From positions 1 to 41,914 of the forward strand of contig JAKAFN010000002.1 in NCBI GenBank assembly GCA_021825945.1: a stretch of DNA of 41,914 bases, in the 5' to 3' direction. The notes under the pieces are model-generated. The model made no database searches. It was not told the DNA's origin and saw only the letters and a list, made by a program, of their open reading frames with translations. The stretch is from Pseudomonadota bacterium (GTDB lineage Bacteria > Pseudomonadota > Gammaproteobacteria > Burkholderiales > Burkholderiaceae_F). This document shows, in pieces, positions 1 through 6,427 of the stretch (its first letter is position 1; the number at the start of each line of letters is the position of its first letter). Position numbers and translations under genes: made by a program.

Positions 1-78
1 GAGGTTGGATTCGAACCAACGTAGGCGTAAGCCAGCAGATTTACAGTCTGCCCCCTTTAGCCACTCGGGCACCCCTCC
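1..78 (-). tRNA. tRNA-Tyr (GTA), 3' end cut by window edge
   Basis: Read on the minus strand, the sequence begins GGAGGGGT and has a D-arm with GAGTGGCTAAAGG, an anticodon loop CTGTAAA (anticodon GTA), a long variable arm (class II, as expected for bacterial tRNA-Tyr) and a T-arm GTTGG-TTCGAAT-CCAAC at about 4-20. Only three bases of the 3' acceptor strand are inside the window, so the rest of the stem, the discriminator base and any CCA lie to the left. The acceptor bases that are visible pair with the 5' strand, allowing one G-U pair. Confidence 0.95.
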
Positions 79-91
79 TAGGGAACCGCAA

Positions 92-120
92 ATTATCGTG
101 GTGGTTTGGCGTTCTGTCAA
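92..120 (-). promoter_or_regulatory. sigma70 promoter of tRNA-Tyr
   Basis: On the minus strand a perfect -35 TTGACA (115-120) is followed after exactly 17 bases by GATAAT (92-97), one mismatch from the -10 consensus. A GC-rich stretch follows, as is usual before stable-RNA start sites. The tRNA 5' end is 14 bases beyond the -10. The -35 starts only two bases past the gspC stop codon, so the tRNA has its own promoter rather than depending on gspC transcription. Confidence 0.85.
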
Positions 121-121
121 A

Positions 122-664
122 TCACATTCCGCGAGGGCGGAATTGGCGGAACCCCTGCGACGGCGCCTGCGGAGCCGCGGTCGGCGCCGTCGCCTCTTCC
201 GGTGCGGTGAGGACGCCGTCGCGCCGATGGAAGGGCGCCAATGCGCCCCCGGGCTGCGCCGCCGCCAACGGGGGAACGGCGAATTCCGCCCGCACGCCCG
301 CCCGCTCCAGAACCACCCGATCGGCACGGACGGCGACCAGGCGCACACCGGGCGCGACCTCCTGGCCCAGGAGCACGGCACGGGGCGCCCGCCCCCCCAC
401 GGCGATCACCGCCGAGGAATCCGGGCCTGCGGCGAATACCCCCGAAACCCGGATTTCGGGCAGCAGCGCGGGGCCACCGCCGAGTGCGCCGAACATCCGC
501 CCCGCCAGTGCCGCATCCGGCAATGGGGTTTGGGAAGGCTGGGGCGCGGCCGGCAGTACCGGCATCGGCGTGAAGACGCGCATCGCCCAATACGCGGCAA
601 TTGCGCTGGCCAGCGCCGCGCCGGCGACGTGCACGAGCAGGGGGGTCGAGCGCGTCGTCGTCAT
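122..664 (-). CDS. gspC: type II secretion system inner-membrane protein GspC
   Basis: A 180-residue protein beginning MTTTRSTPLL with one N-terminal membrane segment (about residues 8-29), a proline-rich linker (about 32-50), then a periplasmic homology region (about 55-130) containing ISGVF-like sequence (RVSGVFAAGPDSSAVI) and LGQEVAPGVRL, followed by an Ala/Pro-rich tail. GspC links the inner-membrane platform to the GspD secretin through this homology region. There is no PDZ or coiled-coil domain after it, so this is a short GspC. It is divergent from gspG with 54 bases between starts, an arrangement familiar from Burkholderiales. The family call rests on context plus the homology-region pattern. 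Confidence 0.82.
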   Translation of the reverse strand: MTTTRSTPLLVHVAGAALASAIAAYWAMRVFTPMPVLPAAPQPSQTPLPDAALAGRMFGALGGGPALLPEIRVSGVFAAGPDSSAVIAVGGRAPRAVLLGQEVAPGVRLVAVRADRVVLERAGVRAEFAVPPLAAAQPGGALAPFHRRDGVLTAPEEATAPTAAPQAPSQGFRQFRPRGM

Positions 665-718
665 CGAGGCGGCATCCGTGAGAAAGAATTCCCGGACGGG
701 TTCGTGGGCTGGGATATC

Positions 719-1228
719 ATGGCCGATATGGTAACGACTGCCCAAATCCTTGCTTTGCCGCAGCGCCCCCCCTCCCGGGGAAGCGGCACGACCCGCACCC
801 GGCGGCGGGCGAGCGGCTTCACGCTGATCGAAATCATGGTCGTCGTGATCATTCTCGGCATCCTGGCGGCACTGATCGTTCCGCGCGTCGTGGGGCGCAC
901 CGACGACGCGCGCGTCGCCGCCGCCAAGCAGGATATCGCGCAACTCATGCAGGCCCTCAAGCTGTATCGCCTCGACAACGGCCGCTACCCCACCCAGGAA
1001 CAAGGGCTGCGCGCGCTGGTGGAAAAGCCGGTGAGCGATCCCGTTCCGCAGAACTGGAAACAAGGCGGATACCTGGATCCGCCGGTTCTGCGCAAGGATC
1101 CCTGGGGTAATGAATACCAGTACCTCAATCCGGGGGTGCACGGCGACGTCGATGTATTCAGCTATGGGCGCGACGGCGTTCCCGGCGGTACCGGGCCGGA
1201 TGCGGACATCGGTTCCTGGAATCTTTGA
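719..1228 (+). CDS. gspG: type II secretion system major pseudopilin GspG
   Basis: GspG is the major subunit of the T2SS pseudopilus. The prepilin peptidase site and N-methylated helix are clear: RRRASG|FTLIEIMVVVIIL, with Glu at +5 of the mature protein. The C-terminal part has the GspG signature LDNGRYPTQEQGL, DPWGNEYQY and the calcium-loop region ending DADIGSW. The leader from the ATG at 719 would be 33 residues, much longer than the usual 6-9. ATG at 728 or TTG at 749 are possible later starts, and no strong ribosome-binding site settles the choice. First gene of the rightward T2SS run; a hairpin follows it before gspH. Confidence 0.95.
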   Translation: MADMVTTAQILALPQRPPSRGSGTTRTRRRASGFTLIEIMVVVIILGILAALIVPRVVGRTDDARVAAAKQDIAQLMQALKLYRLDNGRYPTQEQGLRALVEKPVSDPVPQNWKQGGYLDPPVLRKDPWGNEYQYLNPGVHGDVDVFSYGRDGVPGGTGPDADIGSWNL

Positions 1229-1307
1229 TGAGCGCCTGCGGAATGCAGTCCATCGTTGCCTCGGCGATCGTGCCGCGCGCGACGGGAACCCGGGGGCAGG
1301 GTCGGTT

Positions 1308-1334
1308 GCGAAGAGGGGCTACCCCCCCCTTCGC
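1308..1334 (+). other. intercistronic hairpin between gspG and gspH
   Basis: GCGAAG (1308-1313) pairs perfectly with CTTCGC (1329-1334), and GGGG (1315-1318) can pair with CCCC (1324-1327), leaving a loop of about 5 bases. No T-run follows, so it does not look like an intrinsic terminator. It lies 80 bases after gspG in the 181-base gap, the longest gap between consecutive rightward T2SS genes. It could protect the gspG message end or limit read-through, giving more major pseudopilin than the downstream components. That role is inference. Confidence 0.55.
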
Positions 1335-1409
1335 GCATCGCCCGGAGCCTTCCCGTTCCTCCCCCGGGCTAGCAAAGCGAATCGACGCTCCGCGCTGATT
1401 TGCGATTTC

Positions 1410-1895
1410 ATGTACCAGCGCGGCTTCACGTTGCTGGAAATGGTGGTGGTGATCACCTTGATCGCCATCATCGCCGCTGCCGTATCGGTCACCATGCAAC
1501 CCGATCCCCGGCAGGAATTGGCGGAACAGGCGAAACGCGTCGGCCTGCTGATGGATATCGCCGCCGACGAGGCGCGTCTCCAGAATGTGCGAATCACCTG
1601 GGAAGCCGATTTGCGCGGCTACCGGTTCGTGGCGCAATCGGGAAACCGGCGCGAAACCTTTTCCGGCGACGATCTGTTGCGCGAACGGCCCTGGAAGCCC
1701 CCCCTGAAACGCATCGAAATCGTCGATCTGGGCAGCGGCACGGCACGCACCCTGATCGGATCCGACGCACCCCCGCTGTCCGTGCCGGTGGCGCGCGAAT
1801 GGGTGCAGTCACCCTGGCGCCTGGAACTCACGACCGATCGCGCATCCGTCACGATAGACTTCGATGCGAAAGGCCATGCGACCGTCGTCCCATAG
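1410..1895 (+). CDS. gspH: type II secretion system minor pseudopilin GspH
   Basis: A 161-residue minor pseudopilin. A five-residue leader MYQRG precedes FTLLEMVVVITLIAIIAAAV, the standard prepilin cleavage and transmembrane helix. After it come QPDPRQELAEQAKRV and DEARLQNVRITW, which resemble the GspH helix and first strands of the globular domain. ATG at 1410 is chosen because it gives a normal short leader. No obvious ribosome-binding site precedes it. GspH caps the pseudopilus with GspI, J and K. Its end overlaps the gspI start by 32 bases. Confidence 0.9.
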   Translation: MYQRGFTLLEMVVVITLIAIIAAAVSVTMQPDPRQELAEQAKRVGLLMDIAADEARLQNVRITWEADLRGYRFVAQSGNRRETFSGDDLLRERPWKPPLKRIEIVDLGSGTARTLIGSDAPPLSVPVAREWVQSPWRLELTTDRASVTIDFDAKGHATVVP

Positions 1896-2253
1896 ATCCG
1901 CCCGCGGATTCACACTGCTCGAGGTGCTGGTTGCCCTGACCATCCTCGCGGTGGCGCTGACGGCCGCGCTGCGCAGTGCGATGGCGCTGACCAACAATAT
2001 TCATGACATCCGCGCGAAGCAATATGCCCTGATGACTGCCGAGAACCGGTTGCTCGAATTGCAACTCGGCGCCGGCGCGATCCAGGTCGGCATTTCCGGA
2101 TTTCCTTGCGAACAAGGCGGAATCGTCTTTTCCTGCGAACAAATCATCCGCCCGACGCCGAATCCCTTCTTCGATCGCGTGGAGGTTGCCGTGCGCAGCC
2201 GCGATGGTGCGCGGGAATTCGCCGACCTCATGGCCTTGCTCCCCGCACGCTAG
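1864..2253 (+). CDS. gspI: type II secretion system minor pseudopilin GspI
   Basis: A 129-residue protein with prepilin site SARG|FTLLEVLVALTILAVALTA and mature +5 Glu. The downstream region KQYALMTAENRLLELQL and the C-terminal strand FDRVEVAVRSRDG are typical of GspI, the minor pseudopilin that nucleates the tip complex with GspJ and GspK. Start at ATG 1864 gives a 15-residue leader; ATG at 1876 would give 11 residues and is equally plausible. The 5' end lies inside gspH in another frame (32-base overlap), suggesting coupled translation. Confidence 0.92.
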   Translation: MRKAMRPSSHRSARGFTLLEVLVALTILAVALTAALRSAMALTNNIHDIRAKQYALMTAENRLLELQLGAGAIQVGISGFPCEQGGIVFSCEQIIRPTPNPFFDRVEVAVRSRDGAREFADLMALLPAR

Positions 2254-2264
2254 GGATTTCCGCA

Positions 2265-2906
2265 ATGGATGCCGCCTTTCGCGCCACCCGGACATGCCGC
2301 CGCACCCCGAACGCACCGGGGGTCCGCGGCTTCACCCTGCTGGAATTGCTGGTGGCGATCGCGATCCTCGCAGTGGTCGCGGTCATCGCCTGGCAGGGCC
2401 TTTCCACCCTGCTCGCCACGCGTGCCCGGCTGGACCCGGAAGTCGACGACGCCCGCGCAGTGGTCGCCGCGTTCGGGCAGATGGAAGAGGATTTCGCGCA
2501 CGTCCCGACGAATGCCGCACTCTTTGAGCTGCCGGCCCAGCCCGTACATGTGTTCTCGCTCAACGGGCAGCCGGCGTTGGAGATCGTCCGGCTCGCGCCC
2601 TCGCCCGATGGTTCCGGAGCATCGGCACTGCAACCGCTGATCTATCGCGTGCGCGACGGCCGGCTGGAACGGGATTCCGGCCCCGTGCAGCGCAACATGG
2701 CCGTGACGGTCGCCGTGGACGCAAGCAACTGGGCGTCCGTGGATCTTCTTCCCGGCGTCGATGGGATGACGGTACGCGCCTGGAAAGCCGGTGCGGGCTG
2801 GGTAACGCCGGTCGATGCCGCCACCGCCACGGCGCCAGGCATCGAGGTGCGGCTACGCCGCGGCAGCGGCGTCCTGCGCCGCGTCTTTCTGGTGGGTTCG
2901 CAATGA
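2265..2906 (+). CDS. gspJ: type II secretion system minor pseudopilin GspJ
   Basis: A 213-residue pseudopilin. GVRG|FTLLELLVAIAILAVVAVI gives the prepilin peptidase site and helix with +5 Glu, and WQGLSTLLATRARLD plus the FGQMEEDFAHV region match the GspJ family. Length is usual for GspJ. From ATG 2265 the leader is 22 residues, long and rich in Arg and Thr. The gene starts 11 bases after gspI and its stop overlaps gspK by four bases (ATGA). It forms the tip complex with GspI and GspK. Confidence 0.92.
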   Translation: MDAAFRATRTCRRTPNAPGVRGFTLLELLVAIAILAVVAVIAWQGLSTLLATRARLDPEVDDARAVVAAFGQMEEDFAHVPTNAALFELPAQPVHVFSLNGQPALEIVRLAPSPDGSGASALQPLIYRVRDGRLERDSGPVQRNMAVTVAVDASNWASVDLLPGVDGMTVRAWKAGAGWVTPVDAATATAPGIEVRLRRGSGVLRRVFLVGSQ

Positions 2907-3847
2907 CCCGGCAGCGCGGCGCCGCCCTGCTCCTCGCGCTCTTCGTCATGGCGCTGGCGACCATGATCGTCACCGGTCTGTTCTGGCGCCAGTTCGTGCT
3001 GATCCGGACGATCGAAAACCAGCAACTTGCCGCACAAAGCCGCTTTCTCCTGCACGGCGCCCTCGACTGGGCAGCGGCGATCCTGCGTCAGCAGACCCAC
3101 CCGACCTACGACGCGCTGAGCGATCCGTGGGCACAGCCGCTCGCGCCGACCCGCCTCGACCAATTGGGGGAAACCTCGGCGCCGGCGGCGCAAGCCACCA
3201 TCGCCGGCCGGATCGAAGACGCGCAAGCGCGGTTCAATCTGCGCAATCTCCTCCAGGCGAGCGGCGCGATCGATCCCACACAACTCGGCGTCTTGGCGAA
3301 ACTCGCGGCGCTGCTCGGCACCCCGGGCGACACGGCGGCCCTGATTGCACGCTACGTCGCCGCCGCCTACGCCGGCACCGCGCCGGTTGCCGTGCCGGGC
3401 GCCGCGAGCGGCAACGCATCCCTGGCGGCGAACCGCCCCCTGCCGCCGGTGTTCCCCGCGGATCTGCAAGGCATTCCCGGCATCTCGCCGGCGGCGGCAC
3501 GGGCGCTTGCACCCTTCGTCATCATGCTCGACCAGGGAGGAACCCCGGTAAACTTCAACACCGCCCCGCCCGAGGTCATGGCCGCCGTGATTCCCGGCCT
3601 CAACATCGGCGATGCCAACGCGATCGCCGCCGAACGCGATCAAGCGTATTTCATCAGCGTGGCCGATCTGCTGAACCGCCTGCACGGGCGGGGCGGGCCG
3701 TTTTCGGGCGCAGGAGTCTCGACCAACACGCAATACTTTATCGTTCACGGCACGGTGCGACTGGGGCGCGCGGTGGCCAGCATGGAAGCGCTGGTCGCCC
3801 GCCCTCCCCTGCAAGGACCGATAAACGTCCTATGGCAACGAAACTGA
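2903..3847 (+). CDS. gspK: type II secretion system minor pseudopilin GspK
   Basis: A 314-residue tip pseudopilin. The N-terminus TRQRG|AALLLALFVMALATMI is the GspK type, in which Glu at +5 is absent; this matches the tip position of GspK. EDAQARFNLRNLL is the conserved GspK motif after the first strand, and the C-terminal part has PVNFNTAPPEVMAAV and a helix-hairpin-helix-like stretch (GLNIGDANAIAAERD). It overlaps gspJ by 4 bases and gspL by 16 bases, so translation is probably coupled through this run. Confidence 0.93.
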   Translation: MTRQRGAALLLALFVMALATMIVTGLFWRQFVLIRTIENQQLAAQSRFLLHGALDWAAAILRQQTHPTYDALSDPWAQPLAPTRLDQLGETSAPAAQATIAGRIEDAQARFNLRNLLQASGAIDPTQLGVLAKLAALLGTPGDTAALIARYVAAAYAGTAPVAVPGAASGNASLAANRPLPPVFPADLQGIPGISPAAARALAPFVIMLDQGGTPVNFNTAPPEVMAAVIPGLNIGDANAIAAERDQAYFISVADLLNRLHGRGGPFSGAGVSTNTQYFIVHGTVRLGRAVASMEALVARPPLQGPINVLWQRN

Positions 3848-5094
3848 TCCAACGCCTCTACGTCTTTCTGCCTGCCCGCCGCGATTGGCCCGGGAGCGGC
3901 CGCGGCACCCTCGGTCCGGCGAGCGCCGTTTCCTGGATCGCCGTCCGCGACGATGGCTCGGCGCAGGTGGGACGGGACGCCATCGCGGGTCTGCCCAAAG
4001 CCCGGCGCGTCGACCTGGTGTTCGACAGTCGCGACGTGTTCACGGCAACGATTCCATTACCCAAGCTGGCGGAATCCAAGTTGCGCCAGGCGCTGCCGAA
4101 CCTGCTGGAAGATCGCCTGCTTGCCGATCCCGCCGACCTGCATTTCGCATTCCAACCCGCCGACACCGCCCTTTCCGTGTGCGCCCTCGATCGCGCAACG
4201 CTCGCCCGGGCGCTGGAAGCGTTCGCGCAAGTGCGGATCGCCGTCCGCGCCGCCTACAGCGTGATCTATACGGTTCCCCGGCCGGCGGACGACGCCGTGG
4301 CGCTGCGCATCCTGCCCGAAGACGAGTCACACGCCACCGTGCGCACGGGCCGAGACCAAGGACTCTACTTGCCCGTCGATCAAAGCGGCGCATCGACGCT
4401 CGCACTGCTGCAACGGCGCCAGCCGTTTACGCGCCTGCGCGCCTACGGTGCGGCTCCCGATTCCTTGCGCGCGGCCGCGGCGGAGTTGGGCATTGCGGTC
4501 GAACCTTGCGGAATGGGCGTCGATGCGCAGGCTCCGACGGAAGCCGTGAACCTGCTGCAAGGCGCGTATGCCGTCGGGGGCGGCCTCACCAGCCGCTGGG
4601 CCGAGGGATTGCTGCGCAGCGGTTCCTGGAAAGCACCGGCCGCCTGGGCGGCGGCGTGTGCGGTCATTGCCTTGGTCGGCCTCAACGCGACATGGCTCAA
4701 ACTCGATGCCCAGGCGCGGGATCTGCGTCAGTCGATCCGCCATGCGTTCCGGGATGGATTCCCTCGGGAAACGACGGTGATCGATGAAGTCCTACAGGCC
4801 CGCCGCGACGTGGCGAGCCTGCGCGCCCGCGCCGGCCTCCCATCTCCGGATGACTTCCCGGCGCTCGACGCCCAAGCGGCACGGCTGCTGGCCGAAGCGC
4901 CGGTGGGCATCGTGTCGTCGATCGAATATGCCCATCATGCCTACACGATCCATTTCCGCGCCGGTGCCTTGAACTCCGCGCTGCGCAACGCACTCGAGGC
5001 GCGAGCGGGCGCCCAAGGCCTGGCGCTGCGTTTCGGGTCGGGCGAAACCCTCCGGATCGCGCCGCGCGGAACCCTCGTGGAGGGAGGAGCATGA
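3832..5094 (+). CDS. gspL: type II secretion system platform protein GspL
   Basis: A 420-residue inner-membrane platform protein. The cytoplasmic N-terminal part (about 1-260) has the actin-like GspL fold pattern (LPKLAESKLRQALPNLLEDRLL is the best-conserved block, about residues 76-97), which binds the GspE ATPase. One membrane segment lies at about residues 266-285, followed by a coiled-coil and a periplasmic ferredoxin-like domain. ATG at 3832 is in-frame and lies within the end of gspK. The stop overlaps gspM by four bases. Confidence 0.92.
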   Translation: MATKLIQRLYVFLPARRDWPGSGRGTLGPASAVSWIAVRDDGSAQVGRDAIAGLPKARRVDLVFDSRDVFTATIPLPKLAESKLRQALPNLLEDRLLADPADLHFAFQPADTALSVCALDRATLARALEAFAQVRIAVRAAYSVIYTVPRPADDAVALRILPEDESHATVRTGRDQGLYLPVDQSGASTLALLQRRQPFTRLRAYGAAPDSLRAAAAELGIAVEPCGMGVDAQAPTEAVNLLQGAYAVGGGLTSRWAEGLLRSGSWKAPAAWAAACAVIALVGLNATWLKLDAQARDLRQSIRHAFRDGFPRETTVIDEVLQARRDVASLRARAGLPSPDDFPALDAQAARLLAEAPVGIVSSIEYAHHAYTIHFRAGALNSALRNALEARAGAQGLALRFGSGETLRIAPRGTLVEGGA

Positions 5095-5606
5095 TCGCCC
5101 GCGACGCCTTGGACGTCGGACGAGCCGCAGCGCGATTCTGGGCGGAACGCAACGCCGGCGAACGCCGCACGCTGGTGGCGGGGGGAGTCGCCCTCGCGCT
5201 GATCGCCGGCTACCTCATCCTCGTTCAACCTGCGATGGATGGTCTCCACCGCCTGCAGCGGGAGTTGCCGCCATTGCAGGCCCGCGCCGCGCAAGTCGAT
5301 GCGCTGGTCGCGCAAGCCCGTCATTTGCGCGAACTGCCGGCGGCTGCCGTCCCCGCCACTGCGGATGCCCGCGCCGCGCTGGACCAGTCGCTGGCGGCGG
5401 CGGGACTGCGACCGGTCCGCCGGGCGCAGACCGGAACCGACATGCTGCAACTCCGGTTCCATGACGTACCCTATGCAAACTGGACGATGTGGCTCGCCCA
5501 CGCGCAGGGCGCGCTGAAGGTGCGCGCCGTCGCGGTGACGGCGACGGCCTCGGTCACGCCCGGAAACGCCGACATCGACTGCACGCTACGGCTGCCATCG
5601 CCGTGA
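5091..5606 (+). CDS. gspM: type II secretion system platform protein GspM
   Basis: A 171-residue bitopic inner-membrane protein. A short cytoplasmic part containing FWAERNAGERRTL (GspM-typical) is followed by one membrane helix at about residues 28-46, a coiled-coil (LHRLQRELPPLQARAAQVD) and a small periplasmic domain. GspM partners GspL in the assembly platform. It overlaps gspL by four bases at the start and gspN by four bases at the end (GTGA). Confidence 0.9.
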   Translation: MIARDALDVGRAAARFWAERNAGERRTLVAGGVALALIAGYLILVQPAMDGLHRLQRELPPLQARAAQVDALVAQARHLRELPAAAVPATADARAALDQSLAAAGLRPVRRAQTGTDMLQLRFHDVPYANWTMWLAHAQGALKVRAVAVTATASVTPGNADIDCTLRLPSP

Positions 5607-6427
5607 CCGTGCGATCCGCCCCCTCCGGCCGCGCCGCTCTGGCGCTGCGCGCCGTCGCGATCGCGGCGGCCGCCGTCGCAAGCGCAGCCGCGGTGATCCT
5701 GGTCATGGCCCCTGCGAGCTGGATCGCAGCCGGCGTACGGGCGACCAGTCGCGGCACGGTCACCCTCGGAGAGCCGCGCGGCACCGCTTGGAACGGCAGC
5801 GCATCGGTCATCCTGGGGACGGGCGACGGCGACGATTCGGCTCGAACCAGTCTTCCCGGATCCGTGTCCTGGCAGATCGATCCTTGGACGCTGCTGACCG
5901 GCACACTGCGCATCACGTTTCATGATCCCTCCCTGCTGGCCATGCCTCTTGCGGTGCGGGTCGGCGCGCTCGGCGGGGAGGCCGACGCCGACCGCGTCCG
6001 GCTTCCTGCCGCGGTGTTGACCGGGATCGGTGCGCCGTGGAACACGATCCGCCCCGGCGGCACGCTGGATCTCGACTGGGATACGCTCCGCTGGCGGACC
6101 GGCGGCGCGGCGATGGAACTGCGAGGACAGATCCGCCTCACCTGGGAGGACGCGTCGAGTACGTTGACGCCGGTCCATCCGTTCGGCCGCTACCGCCTAC
6201 GGATCGACGGGCTGTACCCCGGAGCCCAAGTACGCCTCGCAACCCTCTCCGGCCCCCTGCTGCTGAGCGGCAGTGGCACAATCACCACCGGCGGACATGT
6301 GCATTTTCGAGGGACCGCCCGCATACGACCGGGCACGGACGCGACCGTAGCGGCGCAGCTCTCGGGCCTAGTTTCCCTGCTGGGCCGCCGCGACCGCGAC
6401 GGCGCCATCCTGGATCTTGCAATATGA
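5603..6427 (+). CDS. gspN: type II secretion system protein GspN
   Basis: A 274-residue protein with one N-terminal membrane segment (about residues 12-36), then a beta-rich periplasmic domain. Repeated G-x-A-W-x-G type sequence (EPRGTAWNGSA), paired with SVSWQIDPWTLLTG, is characteristic of GspN, an accessory T2SS component found in only some systems. I chose GTG at 5603 because it overlaps the gspM stop and gives a start just before the membrane helix. The stop overlaps the gspD start by four bases. Confidence 0.87.
   Translation: MTVRSAPSGRAALALRAVAIAAAAVASAAAVILVMAPASWIAAGVRATSRGTVTLGEPRGTAWNGSASVILGTGDGDDSARTSLPGSVSWQIDPWTLLTGTLRITFHDPSLLAMPLAVRVGALGGEADADRVRLPAAVLTGIGAPWNTIRPGGTLDLDWDTLRWRTGGAAMELRGQIRLTWEDASSTLTPVHPFGRYRLRIDGLYPGAQVRLATLSGPLLLSGSGTITTGGHVHFRGTARIRPGTDATVAAQLSGLVSLLGRRDRDGAILDLAI

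Noticed and set aside
5..718. A long + strand open frame running from the tRNA through the gspC region into gspG
   Set aside because: It crosses the tRNA-Tyr gene and is antisense to gspC. Only the part from 719 has GspG sequence; the rest has the Arg/Gly/Pro-rich look of a GC-rich shadow frame.
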